NCBI GenBank assembly: GCA_944388385.1
Contig: CALXIO010000005.1
Coordinates: forward strand, 26,539 to 90,538
Source: an uncultured Ruminiclostridium sp.
Lineage (GTDB): Bacteria > Bacillota > Clostridia > Oscillospirales > Ruminococcaceae
Reading direction: 5' to 3'
DNA length: 64,000 nt
In this document: one piece after another, positions 15,550 to 24,020 of the stretch
Layout of the letters: every line of letters begins with the position of its first letter
Position numbering within the stretch: position 1 is the first letter of the stretch
Made by a program: the position numbers and the translations under genes
Notes under the pieces: generated by a model
The model's database searches: none
Seen by the model: only the letters and a program-made list of their open reading frames with translations
Told to the model about the DNA's origin: nothing

Positions 15550-16356
15550 ATGAACATTCTTGTTCTCGGAGGAGATAAAAGATTTGTATATACAGCAAGA
15601 AAATTAGGAAAAAAATACAGCGTTGCCACCCATATAAATCACAATTCGGATAGGTTTGATTGTATGGTTTTGGGGCTTCCGGGAAGTCGTGACGGAGTAC
15701 ATATAAATGCTCCCATGCTGAGTGAAAAAATCACCCTTGAAAGTGCTGTTGAAAATGTCCGGGACGGGGGGATTGTTTTTTGCGGTATGCCGTCGGAAAA
15801 ATTATTTACCCTTTGCAGTGAAAGGGGAATTTCCCTGAGGGACTATTACAAAGAGGAGGAGCTTATTATAAAAAATGCCCTGCTTACTGCTGAGGGTGCT
15901 GTGGCGGTGGCTATTGACAGCACACCCTTTTCATTGTGGGATTGTCCTGTGCTTATTACCGGCTACGGACGAATTGCCTTTATTCTTGCCCGGTATTTAA
16001 AAAGCCTTGGGGCGATAGTTACGATAACCGCAAGAAAAAGCACCGACAGAATAAAGGCTGAATGTATGGGATATAAATCGGTATCAACAAATGAGCTTGA
16101 CAGGGTATGCAAGGAAATGCGGATAATTTTCAATACCGTACCTGCTCCCCTGTTTTCACTTCAGCATATAATGGAGATAAGGGAGGACTGTGTATATATT
16201 GAGCTGGCTTCATTATACGGCATTCCGGAGGAATTGCTTTCGAGGTGTACCTTCAGGGTAATAAATGCACAGGGGCTTCCTGCAAAATCAAGCGCAGAGG
16301 CTGCCGGCTGTATTATAGCCGACACCATAGATAAAATGCTTACTCCCATTATTTAA
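15550..16356 (+). CDS. spoVFA: Dipicolinate synthase subunit A
   Basis: A 268-residue protein. With subunit B it makes dipicolinic acid from the lysine pathway intermediate for the spore core. It starts MNILVLGGDKRFVYTARKL, has a second Rossmann segment VLITGYGRIAFILARYLKSLG near residues 140-160 and ends with the AQGLPAKSSAEAAG region. The start at 15550 is preceded by AAAGGGG. Subunit B follows after 13 nt. Presence of this pair argues for sporulation ability. Confidence 0.93.
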   Translation: MNILVLGGDKRFVYTARKLGKKYSVATHINHNSDRFDCMVLGLPGSRDGVHINAPMLSEKITLESAVENVRDGGIVFCGMPSEKLFTLCSERGISLRDYYKEEELIIKNALLTAEGAVAVAIDSTPFSLWDCPVLITGYGRIAFILARYLKSLGAIVTITARKSTDRIKAECMGYKSVSTNELDRVCKEMRIIFNTVPAPLFSLQHIMEIREDCVYIELASLYGIPEELLSRCTFRVINAQGLPAKSSAEAAGCIIADTIDKMLTPII

Positions 16357-16369
16357 GAAAGGGGCAATT

Positions 16370-16957
16370 ATGGAATTACTACACAAGCTGAGGGTGGGTT
16401 ATTGCTTTACGGGGTCATTCTGTACCTTTTCAAAGGCAATAGCCTCAATGCGCGGCTTAAAGGAGCTGGGCTGTGATATAGTGCCGGTGATGTCCTTTAA
16501 TGCAGGCAGTATGAATACAAGATTCGGTACCGCAAGGGAGCATATTGAGGTAATAGAAAGAATTGCAGGCAGAAAAGTTATTATGACAATAGAGGATGCT
16601 GAGCCTATCGGTCCTAAGAACATGACGGATATTATGGTAATTGCTCCCTGTACGGGAAACACCATAGCAAAGCTTTCCGCAAGTGTTACCGACACCCCGG
16701 TAACAATGGCGGTAAAGAGTCATCTCAGGGGTGAACGGCCGGTTATAATTGCAATATCCACAAATGATGCCCTGGCAGGCTCCCTTAAAAACATAGGTCT
16801 TTTACTTAACCGCAGGCACTATTATTTTGTGCCCTTTTATCAGGATGATCCCATTAAAAAGCCTATGTCATTAGTGGCGGATCTTGATAAGCTGCCGGAT
16901 ACGATACTTTCCGCCTTAGGGGGGAAACAGCTACAGCCTATATTAAAAAGGGGTTGA
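16370..16957 (+). CDS. spoVFB: Dipicolinate synthase subunit B
   Basis: A 195-residue flavoprotein-like subunit of dipicolinate synthase. The N-terminal VGYCFTGSFCTF, the central MVIAPCTGNTIAKLS and the VTMAVKSHLRGERPVIIAIS stretch are typical of the flavodoxin-fold Dfp-like family. It overlaps neither neighbour and shares the presumed sigma-K transcript with subunit A. Length is usual. Confidence 0.93.
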   Translation: MELLHKLRVGYCFTGSFCTFSKAIASMRGLKELGCDIVPVMSFNAGSMNTRFGTAREHIEVIERIAGRKVIMTIEDAEPIGPKNMTDIMVIAPCTGNTIAKLSASVTDTPVTMAVKSHLRGERPVIIAISTNDALAGSLKNIGLLLNRRHYYFVPFYQDDPIKKPMSLVADLDKLPDTILSALGGKQLQPILKRG

Positions 16958-17059
16958 TTTTTTGGGGGATTTTTTGGTGGTGGGTGTGGGGTGTAGTCCT
17001 TATTTTTTCGGGTGCTTTCGGAATTATACTTGCCCATAAGGGGATATGCGTACCGCTTA

Positions 17060-17190
17060 TTTTTATCGTCAGCAGACGGCTATCCCCATCCCCCCTTACC
17101 CCCATTCCCCTCGGGAAGGGGGAGTAAATCGGGGCTGGCGCCCTGCGACCGCCTTAAGGGGGCAAGCCCCCTTAACCCCCCCTAAATTTA
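17060..17190 (+). repeat. GC-rich intergenic repeat, copy R6a
   Basis: From 17067 the copy reads CGTCAGCAGACGGCTATCCCC, C-tracts, the CCCCTCGGGAAGGGG hairpin, AGTAAATCGGGGCTGGCGCC and CTTAAGGGGGCAAGCCCCC. It closely follows the order of copies at 830 and 8905. Confidence 0.75.
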
Positions 17191-17272
17191 TTTTGCGTAT
17201 CGCTAATCTTTTTCGGTTGCAAGCCATTATCCCCACCCCCTGCCCCTCCCCTCGGGAGGGGGTGTTTTTTTA
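17190..17272 (+). repeat. GC-rich intergenic repeat, second subtype, copy R6b
   Basis: TTTATTTTGCGTATCGCT, a TTGCAAGCCATTATCCCC junction, then CCCCCTGCCCC and a CCCCTCGGGAGGGGG hairpin. It matches the element at 1188-1275 and directly abuts copy R6a. Confidence 0.68.
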
Positions 17273-17319
17273 ATCCCTTTATGCGGTTAGCAAATGGCTT
17301 TCGCCCACATTAAGAATAC

Positions 17320-17485
17320 AACGGGGGTCTAGGGGGGCTTGCCCCCTATGTCGCGCGTCAGCGCGAAACTAATACTCCCCCTCCCTACAAGGGAGGGGGC
17401 GGGGGGGGTGGAGTGCCGACCGCAGTCGAAAAATAAAAAGGGGCTATCCACCCCTTAACAAAAATTACCCCCTAACAAAACACAC
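17320..17485 (-). repeat. GC-rich intergenic repeat, inverted copy R7
   Basis: An inverted, more diverged copy with GGGGGCTTGCCCCC, a GCGCGTCAGCGCG palindrome, then CTCCCTACAAGGGAGGGGG and GTGCCGACCGCAGTCGAAAAA. No gene lies in the 570-bp interval between the convergent spoVFB and degV genes. Confidence 0.65.
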
Positions 17486-17493
17486 CCCACCCA

Positions 17494-17526
17494 CAAAAAA
17501 TCCTTCCCCTATGGGAAGGATTTTTG
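17494..17526 (-). terminator. Terminator of the fabD-to-degV operon
   Basis: AATCCTTCCC and GGGAAGGATT around TAT/ATAGGG, with T-runs on both sides; it lies just after the degV stop. Confidence 0.85.
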
Positions 17527-17527
17527 T

Positions 17528-18394
17528 TTATCTTCTTGCATTCCCTCTTATGATAATTCCTATCATCTGAGGGCCGGCATTTGAGGCTACCGCCGCTCCG
17601 GAGTAGCTCTCCATTTCCGGGGGTCTGCCTACCTTCTGACTGTAAAGTCTGATAAATTCATTCTCCTGGTCGGTCATTGTGGTACGAAGAATTTCCCAGG
17701 GGGTGCCGGGGGTAGCTCTCTTGCTTATATATTCTACCGCATCGGTAATAGCCGCCTTTTCGCCACGGCATTTCTTTACCACCGCACTTTCTCCGCCAAT
17801 AAGGGAAATAAGAGGCTTTAAGCCCATAAGCTCACCTAAGAATGCCGCTGCGGCATTTATTCTGCCGGACTTCTTCATGTGACGAAGTCCAAAGCCGATT
17901 ATGTAAATTTCACAACAGTTAAACATATCCTCAAGATATGCCACTATCATATCCACACTCTGTCCTGCCTGTGCCTTCTTTACCGCCTCAATTACAGGAT
18001 AGCCGTATCCGAGGGAATAACAATGACTGTCAAGAACCTCTATTCTCATTTTTGAGTCCGGGTGGGCTTCTATGAAGTTGTTTTTCGCAAGAACGGCATT
18101 TTCATAGGTCTGTGAGCCGGTGGAGTTTATAATAACCATGATTATTGCATCATAGCCCTCATTATAATACTTCTCCAGCTTTTCCTCAAAGCGGATAACG
18201 GTTATCTGGGAGGTTTTTGGTAAATGCTCTGACTTATCTATCATTTCATAAAATTCCTGGGGAGTAAAGTCCACTCTTTCACACAGGGATTTATCTCCCA
18301 AGGTAATGTCAAAGGGCATTACATCAATATCATACTTCTTCTCATCATCAATTAAAATGTCGCTTGCGCTGTCTGTTATAAATTTAATTTTCAT
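17528..18394 (-). CDS. DegV family fatty-acid-binding protein
   Basis: A 288-residue protein. DegV proteins bind a fatty acid and in some species feed fatty acid kinase (FakB role). The N-terminal FITDSASD and the conserved PKTSQ (residues about 57-61) are clear, and a C-terminal EDAK-like GxxSYSGAAVASNAGP region closes the protein. The start at 18394 has AAAGGA upstream. It is the last gene of the long operon that begins with fabD, which fits a lipid-related role. Confidence 0.88.
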   Translation of the reverse strand: MKIKFITDSASDILIDDEKKYDIDVMPFDITLGDKSLCERVDFTPQEFYEMIDKSEHLPKTSQITVIRFEEKLEKYYNEGYDAIIMVIINSTGSQTYENAVLAKNNFIEAHPDSKMRIEVLDSHCYSLGYGYPVIEAVKKAQAGQSVDMIVAYLEDMFNCCEIYIIGFGLRHMKKSGRINAAAAFLGELMGLKPLISLIGGESAVVKKCRGEKAAITDAVEYISKRATPGTPWEILRTTMTDQENEFIRLYSQKVGRPPEMESYSGAAVASNAGPQMIGIIIRGNARR

Positions 18395-18407
18395 CTTTTC
18401 TTTCCTT

Positions 18408-18923
18408 TCAGTTAAAGAAATTTGCCTTTTCCCAGTCATACTGAGTGAGCTTCCCGTAGTTTATAAGCTCCGGGAAATCCCATTGTCTTAATACTTCATA
18501 TACCCCTATAGCCACACTATTTGAAAGATTAAGACTTCGCATGGCGCCTTTCATGGGTATTCTTACACAATAGGGCTCATTGTTAAATAATAGCTTTTCC
18601 GGTAGTCCCTTATCCTCTCTTCCGAAAAACAAGTAGCACTTATCCGGATAACGTACCTTTGAATAAACGCGCCTTGCCTTGGTGGTAAAGTAGAAAAACT
18701 TACCCTCCGGATTTCTCTTGAAAAAATCCTCCAGCCCCTCATAATAGGTAATATCAAGATGATGCCAATAGTCAAGGCCTGCGTGCTTCAGCTTTTTATC
18801 ATCTATTGAAAATCCCAAGGGCTTTACAAGATGAAGCCTTGCACCGGTAACCGCACAGGTTCTTGCTATATTACCTGTGTTCTGGGGAATCTGAGGCTCA
18901 ACCAGAACAATATTTATTTCCAT
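18408..18923 (-). CDS. trmL: tRNA (cytidine/uridine-34-2'-O)-methyltransferase
   Basis: A 171-residue SPOUT methyltransferase that modifies the wobble ribose of tRNA-Leu isoacceptors. It begins NIVLVEPQIPQNTGNIARTC and shows LFFGREDKGLPE and the C-terminal knot IPMKGAMRSLNLSNSVAIG, the family signatures. The ATG starts two bases after the TAG of the upstream gene, without a strong ribosome binding site, so translational coupling is likely. Confidence 0.95.
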   Translation of the reverse strand: MEINIVLVEPQIPQNTGNIARTCAVTGARLHLVKPLGFSIDDKKLKHAGLDYWHHLDITYYEGLEDFFKRNPEGKFFYFTTKARRVYSKVRYPDKCYLFFGREDKGLPEKLLFNNEPYCVRIPMKGAMRSLNLSNSVAIGVYEVLRQWDFPELINYGKLTQYDWEKANFFN

Positions 18924-18924
18924 A

Positions 18925-20097
18925 CTAACCGGCTATTCTGAAACCGCTTCGGCGGTTATATGTGGCTACCGACAGCTTTTCCTCTGAATACTCAAATAAA
19001 AGCGCACTGAAGCTCTTTATCTTTTGTTCATCGGTAAAGTCAAACTCCACAATAGCCGTACCGTCCTCGGTTATAAGACCGTATGCCTCCTCGATAGTTT
19101 TTTCATTATAATCCGCAGGAATTATCATATCCACTGACCCCTCGAATGGGTCGTCGCTTTCAGGCAGAAAATCATTAAAATAAGTGTCAAACTTTATAAA
19201 GCCCTCTGTCTGCTCTTTAGTAAGACAGTAATAAAATCTTCCGTCAAAGCCGGCCTTGTATGCCGGATTGTCTGCGGTGGAATCAAGGTAATAATATTCA
19301 TCCCCGGACTGTATTATATTTACTACATGGGCGGTATTTCCCTTAAAGCCCTCTGCGGTAAAGCAGGGAATATCCGCAAGATTATAAAGCATCATAAGGC
19401 TGTCTGCAAAGCCGTCACAGATAGAATGGCTTTCGGCAAATACACCGTATACAGGTACTGTATTGCTGTCAAGGGCAACCTTATCATAATCGGTGCTTTT
19501 TGAAATACGGATGTACAAAGCTTCAATAAGCTCGTTTCCGCTGTAGGTTTTTTTGCTTTCCTCTACTATGTTTTTTGCAAGGTCATAGGCTAACTTTTTC
19601 TGATTATAGCCCTCGCCGTCATTTCTTGCAAGCTCAAATTCATTTATAGGTACAGCCTTATTTTCCTTTACATCCGCTTCCTTAAGATTTAAGGGAAATT
19701 TTCCGTCTATGGTGAAATTATGCTCTAAAAAGGGACTGTCACAGCTGTATAATTTTATAAGCTGGATAAGTCTTTCCTGACCGGGGTAATATTCCCTCGG
19801 AAAGGCAATTATGCTGTATCCCTTATCCACCGCATATGCCACCATGTTATAAAGTATTCTTTCGTTTCCGGAAAGCTTATCTCTGTAATAGCTTCCCACA
19901 GCACCCTCAAAATAAAGGGTGGAGTCATACTCCTCTATTTGTGCCTTATCTACTGCTATGTATTCTGTATCATCGGGGCTTACCTTATATAAAAAGCCCT
20001 CATAGGCAGGTGTACCCGGCAGACAAAATAAAACCACCGCCGTTGTTATTGCCGCTACACCGATACATACAGCAGTTATAATTACAGGTTTTTTCAT
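18925..20097 (-). CDS. Membrane-anchored transglutaminase-like protein
   Basis: A 390-residue protein with one N-terminal membrane helix (about 5-26) and an extracytoplasmic body. The transglutaminase-like catalytic triad is visible: Cys227 in SICDGFAD, His257 in TAHVVN and Asp272 in YYLDSTAD. Such bacterial proteins are thiol proteases or peptide-modifying enzymes of unclear substrate. It lies 9 nt after fumA and just before trmL within the fabD operon. Nothing ties it functionally to its neighbours. Confidence 0.82.
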   Translation of the reverse strand: MKKPVIITAVCIGVAAITTAVVLFCLPGTPAYEGFLYKVSPDDTEYIAVDKAQIEEYDSTLYFEGAVGSYYRDKLSGNERILYNMVAYAVDKGYSIIAFPREYYPGQERLIQLIKLYSCDSPFLEHNFTIDGKFPLNLKEADVKENKAVPINEFELARNDGEGYNQKKLAYDLAKNIVEESKKTYSGNELIEALYIRISKSTDYDKVALDSNTVPVYGVFAESHSICDGFADSLMMLYNLADIPCFTAEGFKGNTAHVVNIIQSGDEYYYLDSTADNPAYKAGFDGRFYYCLTKEQTEGFIKFDTYFNDFLPESDDPFEGSVDMIIPADYNEKTIEEAYGLITEDGTAIVEFDFTDEQKIKSFSALLFEYSEEKLSVATYNRRSGFRIAG

Positions 20098-20106
20098 AGT
20101 ACCTCT

Positions 20107-20949
20107 TTATATTATCTCATGGGCATGACGAGTAACATGACAGCCGATATTTACCGCCACCGGCAGTCCTGCTATATGGGTAGGATGCTCCTCTATATTT
20201 ACATAAAGGGCAGTTACCGTACCCCCAAAGCCCTGAGAGCCTATACCAAGCTTATTTATTCTTTCAAGCATTTCCTGTTCCATGCTAGCATAAAGGGGAT
20301 TTGGATTTCTTATTTCAAGATCTCTGCAAAGTGCCTTTTTAGCAAGAACTGCGCTGTACTCAAAATCTCCTCCGATACCTACTCCCACGGTAATGGGGGG
20401 ACAGGGATTACTTCCTGCCTTAGATACAGTGTCCACAACGAAGCTTATTATATCCTCCCTTGTGGCGGAGGGGGTAAACATTTTAAGAGCGCTCATATTT
20501 TCACTGCCAAAGCCCTTAGGTGCTACCATTATATCAAGCTTATCGCCGGGTACTATCCTTGTATGGATAATAGCCGGGGTGTTGTTGTTTGTATTTTTTC
20601 TTTCAAGGGGATCCTCCACTACCGAAAGCCTCAGCTTTCCTTCAACATAGCCCTTGGCTACGCCCTCGTTTATTGCCTGTTCAAGGTTTCCCCCGGTAAA
20701 GTGTATATCCTGTCCTACCTCAAGGAAAATTATTGCCATGCCGGTATCCTGGCAGATAGGCACCTGCATTTCCTTGGCGCAGTCGATATTTCTCACAATG
20801 TCGGATAAAACTTCCCTGCAAAGCTGACTTTTTTCACAGTCTATGCAGGCACTTATTGTTTCCTTCATGCCCTTTGGGAGATATAAATTTGCCTTTATAC
20901 AAAGCTCGCTTATTTTCTCCCTTACAAGGCTTACATCAATTTCTCTCAT
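20107..20949 (-). CDS. Class I fumarate hydratase, alpha subunit
   Basis: A 280-residue iron-sulfur hydro-lyase subunit related to TtdA and the N-terminal domain of FumA. The PICQDTGMAIIF motif carries the cluster Cys; NPCPPITVGVGIGG and GSQGFGGTVTAL are also typical. The enzyme normally needs a beta subunit encoded next to it, but the downstream gene here is a transglutaminase-like protein and the upstream one an amidohydrolase. The beta gene must be elsewhere if the enzyme works. The substrate could be fumarate/malate or tartrate. Confidence 0.9.
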   Translation of the reverse strand: MREIDVSLVREKISELCIKANLYLPKGMKETISACIDCEKSQLCREVLSDIVRNIDCAKEMQVPICQDTGMAIIFLEVGQDIHFTGGNLEQAINEGVAKGYVEGKLRLSVVEDPLERKNTNNNTPAIIHTRIVPGDKLDIMVAPKGFGSENMSALKMFTPSATREDIISFVVDTVSKAGSNPCPPITVGVGIGGDFEYSAVLAKKALCRDLEIRNPNPLYASMEQEMLERINKLGIGSQGFGGTVTALYVNIEEHPTHIAGLPVAVNIGCHVTRHAHEII

Positions 20950-20959
20950 AGCTCCTCCA

Positions 20960-22129
20960 TTATACCCTTTTACCCTCTATAAATACCATACAGGGCTGTG
21001 ACAGGGCGGATAAGGGATCATCCTTAAAAAGCACTATATCTCCGTCCTTGCCCTTTTCTATTGTACCTACCCGGTGTGATATTCCTGCAATTTCCGCCGG
21101 ATAAATTGTAATTGCCTTAAGTGCCTCTTTATAGTCAAGTCCGCCCTTTACACAAAGCGCCGCACTAAGGGGCAGATATTGCTCAGGTACCACCGGGTGG
21201 TCGGTGCATATTGCAAATTTAAGGCCTTCGGCATTTAAAATGCCCCCGGTTTTTATGGTGTGATATTTAAGCTCCGGCTTACTTCTGTCACAAAGTATCG
21301 GGCCTATTACTATATCCGGATTGTCCTCCTTTAACTCATCTGCAATAAGATGACTTTCCGTTGCATGGATAAGCACATATTTGAGGTTAAATTCCTTTGC
21401 TATTCTTACAGCGGTGAAAATATCATCCGCCCTGTGACAATGAAAATGGGCAGGTATCTCCCTTTTAAGTAAAGGAATAAGTGCCTCACACTTAGCGTCA
21501 TACTCCGGTCTGTCTGCATCCTCATCCGCATTAAGGGAGGCTTCATATTCTATCATATCCTCAAGGTATCTTTTAGCCTTATAGAGCTGTTCTCTGATAA
21601 TTGCCGCTGTTGCCATTCTTGTAATGGGGGCGGTGTCCTTATCCTTATATACGGTTTTGGGATTTTCACCAAGGGCAAATTTCACACAGCAGGGGTCCAT
21701 TATTATACGCTTGTCAATTCTTTTTGAGCCGGCGGTTTTCATGGCAACAAAGGTTCCCCCTATGGGATTTGCACTTCCCATACCGCTTATAACGGTGGTA
21801 ACTCCTGCCATAGCCCCCTCAGTAAAGCACCTGTCCATGGGATTTATCATATCAACCGCCCTTAACTGAGGTGTGGCGGGGTCGGTTTCCTCGTTGCCGT
21901 CATCCCCCTCAAAGCCAAGGCCGTCCTCCCATACTCCTATATGGGTATGACAGTCTATAAAGCCCGGGTATGCGGTCATGCCATTTGCATTTATATCATT
22001 TTCTCCGGGGGTATATGAAAGCTGTGACATTTCTCCCAAGTCGGCTATTTTTCCCTCTTTTATATCAATATAGCCCTTTTCTATATCCTTATCTGTCATG
22101 GTGACAATGCGGACATTATAAATCAGCAT
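20960..22129 (-). CDS. Metal-dependent amidohydrolase
   Basis: A 389-residue cytosolic amidohydrolase-superfamily enzyme. The metal-binding HTH motif is in PGFIDCHTHIG (about residues 57-67), followed by further His ligands at HFHCHRADD and LIHATESH and the late Asp in ICTDHPVVPE. Proteins of this group are often labelled imidazolonepropionase-like, but no histidine utilisation genes are near, so the substrate is unknown. It overlaps aroK by 7 nt and precedes fumA by 10 nt. Confidence 0.85.
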   Translation of the reverse strand: MLIYNVRIVTMTDKDIEKGYIDIKEGKIADLGEMSQLSYTPGENDINANGMTAYPGFIDCHTHIGVWEDGLGFEGDDGNEETDPATPQLRAVDMINPMDRCFTEGAMAGVTTVISGMGSANPIGGTFVAMKTAGSKRIDKRIIMDPCCVKFALGENPKTVYKDKDTAPITRMATAAIIREQLYKAKRYLEDMIEYEASLNADEDADRPEYDAKCEALIPLLKREIPAHFHCHRADDIFTAVRIAKEFNLKYVLIHATESHLIADELKEDNPDIVIGPILCDRSKPELKYHTIKTGGILNAEGLKFAICTDHPVVPEQYLPLSAALCVKGGLDYKEALKAITIYPAEIAGISHRVGTIEKGKDGDIVLFKDDPLSALSQPCMVFIEGKRV

Positions 22130-22644
22130 AAAACCTTTGCCTTTCTGTCGTTGCTGTCAAGTATGGCCATAATATCAGCCACAATTTCCTTGTCGGACTT
22201 CTTAGCATCAACCGTAAAATTGCTGTTTTGCTTATATATGGGATAGCGCTTGTTATAAAGCTCCTCTAACTGCTCCTTTGTGCTGTTTACCACAATGGGG
22301 CGGTTTTCATCTCCCTTTATTCTTTCATAGCACACCTTAAAGGGTACATCAAGGAAAATAACAGTTCCCTGCTGTCTTGCAAAAAGAGCCGTTTCATCCC
22401 TTAATATTGCCCCTCCTCCGGTGGCTACCACTGTGCGACCCTTGAAGTTTTTTATATATTTTGCTTCCAATTCACGAAAATAAGGCTCTCCGTACTTTTC
22501 AAATATTTCCGGAATTCTCATCTTCTCCTTATCCACTATATAGCGGTCAAGGTCAATAAAAACCGCACAGCATTCCTTGGATAACATTCTTCCTATGTGA
22601 CTTTTTCCGCAGCCCATAAAGCCGCAAAGATAAACCGGCTTCAT
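22123..22644 (-). CDS. aroK: Shikimate kinase
   Basis: A 173-residue kinase for the fifth shikimate step. It has the P-loop CGFMGCGKSHIGR near the N-terminus, the shikimate-binding DLDRYI and the GGGAILRDE motif, and the lid RPIV. Its start overlaps the aroE stop by one base, so the two shikimate genes are translationally coupled. Confidence 0.95.
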   Translation of the reverse strand: MKPVYLCGFMGCGKSHIGRMLSKECCAVFIDLDRYIVDKEKMRIPEIFEKYGEPYFRELEAKYIKNFKGRTVVATGGGAILRDETALFARQQGTVIFLDVPFKVCYERIKGDENRPIVVNSTKEQLEELYNKRYPIYKQNSNFTVDAKKSDKEIVADIMAILDSNDRKAKVLC

Positions 22645-24020
22645 TATACCAGCTCCTTCATATCTTCAATAAGCTGCTTTATATCACTTTCGTTATAGGT
22701 TGAGCCGTCCCAGATAGTATGAGCCGCCACAGCCTGCCATACAAGCATATCCATACCGCCGCTGACAATAACGCCCTTTTGTGCCATAAGCTTCATAAGG
22801 GTGGTTTCCCTTGGGTTATATACAGCGTCAAAGAAGTATTTTGCATCTATATCGGCTAATTGCTCCTTGCTTAATGCTGTACCCTCGGTTTTTGGATACA
22901 TTCCTAAGGGGGTGGCATTTACACAAAGGTCAAATTCTCCCTTTACATCAGGTAAAAATACATAGCTTGCGCTGTTTTCTCTCATTTCGCAAAGCTCCTT
23001 GCATAAGGCCTTTGCGATTTCCTCGTCCTCTTTTCTTATACCGAAGGTAAGTGTACCTCCCTCAAGGACTGTTTCAATGGCCATCATTCTTCCTACACCG
23101 CCGCAGCCAAGTAATAATACCCTGCTGTCAAGGGTAGCCCCCATGGCCTTTATTGACATTGTAAAGCCTACACAGTCGGTGTTATAGCCTACTACGGTGT
23201 CACCGCACTTTATACAGTTTACACTCATGTATCTTTTTGCGGTATCGTCAAGGCTGTCACACATATCAATTATGCTTATCTTGTGGGGAATGGTGATATT
23301 AAATCCCTTTAATTCCTTTAATACCGGGAAATTGTCCTTTAACTGTTCCGGACTAATCTCAAGTACCTTATATTCCGCATTTACAGATGACAATTCAAAA
23401 AGTCTTTTGTGTATCTGAGGTGATAAGGAATGTCCTAAGGGATAGCCTAAAATAGCATAGCTGTTCATTTTGTTTTTCCTCTTTTCTTTATTAAACACAT
23501 TCATAAAAAGCACCACCGCAAAATGTCCCGTAACCCCTGTAATTATGCCGAACAACGCTCCGCATAATACGTCTGTTGGAAAATGCACATAAAGATAAAG
23601 CCTTGAAAATCCCATCAATGCCCCGTATATAAGTGCCGGGATTCCGAATTTTTTATTGCCGCAGAATAATGCGGTTGCCGCCGAAAAGGCTATAAAGGTA
23701 TGGCCTGAGGGAAAGGAATATTCCCCCGGCGGGTCTATAATAAGCACCGTTTCCGGCCTTACAATAAAGGGTCTCGGTCTTGCAACAAGAGGCTTTATTA
23801 TAAGATTTCCGAAAATAAATGCCAGCAGTAATGCAATTATCATCGCCGCACCGCACCGCCTTGTTTTCTTAAAGCAAAGGCAGATAAGTGCAAGCACTAT
23901 CCAGATAATACCCTGTTCGCCTGTGGCGGTGATGAATTTCATAATAACATCCAAAACCGGACAGGCTATATTTTCACGGATAAAATCAAGAATCGAAAAA
24001 TCTATATCGGTTATACTCAT
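22644..24020 (-). CDS. aroE: PAP2 phosphatase fused to shikimate dehydrogenase
   Basis: One frame of 458 codons. Residues 1-184 are an integral PAP2 phosphatase with the three motifs KPLVARPRP, PSGH and SRLYLYVHFPTD and five or so membrane helices. Residues 185-458 are a complete AroE: SLSPQIHK, NITIPHK with the catalytic Lys, GYNTDCVGF and GCGGVGRM. A consensus-like ribosome binding site AGAGG lies 9 nt before ATG codon 185 (at 23468), so free AroE could also be made. PAP2 enzymes often act on undecaprenyl or phosphatidyl phosphates. The 5' end overlaps fabD by 4 nt (ATGA). Confidence 0.88.
   Translation of the reverse strand: MSITDIDFSILDFIRENIACPVLDVIMKFITATGEQGIIWIVLALICLCFKKTRRCGAAMIIALLLAFIFGNLIIKPLVARPRPFIVRPETVLIIDPPGEYSFPSGHTFIAFSAATALFCGNKKFGIPALIYGALMGFSRLYLYVHFPTDVLCGALFGIITGVTGHFAVVLFMNVFNKEKRKNKMNSYAILGYPLGHSLSPQIHKRLFELSSVNAEYKVLEISPEQLKDNFPVLKELKGFNITIPHKISIIDMCDSLDDTAKRYMSVNCIKCGDTVVGYNTDCVGFTMSIKAMGATLDSRVLLLGCGGVGRMMAIETVLEGGTLTFGIRKEDEEIAKALCKELCEMRENSASYVFLPDVKGEFDLCVNATPLGMYPKTEGTALSKEQLADIDAKYFFDAVYNPRETTLMKLMAQKGVIVSGGMDMLVWQAVAAHTIWDGSTYNESDIKQLIEDMKELV

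Noticed and set aside
17046..17273. 75-codon plus-strand frame in the 17-kb repeat
   Set aside because: It spans repeat copies R6a and R6b, has no ribosome binding site, and the frame is not kept in other copies.
20119..20808. 229-codon frame antisense to fumA
   Set aside because: Rich in Tyr, His and Cys as expected for the complement of a coding strand; fumA has convincing motifs.
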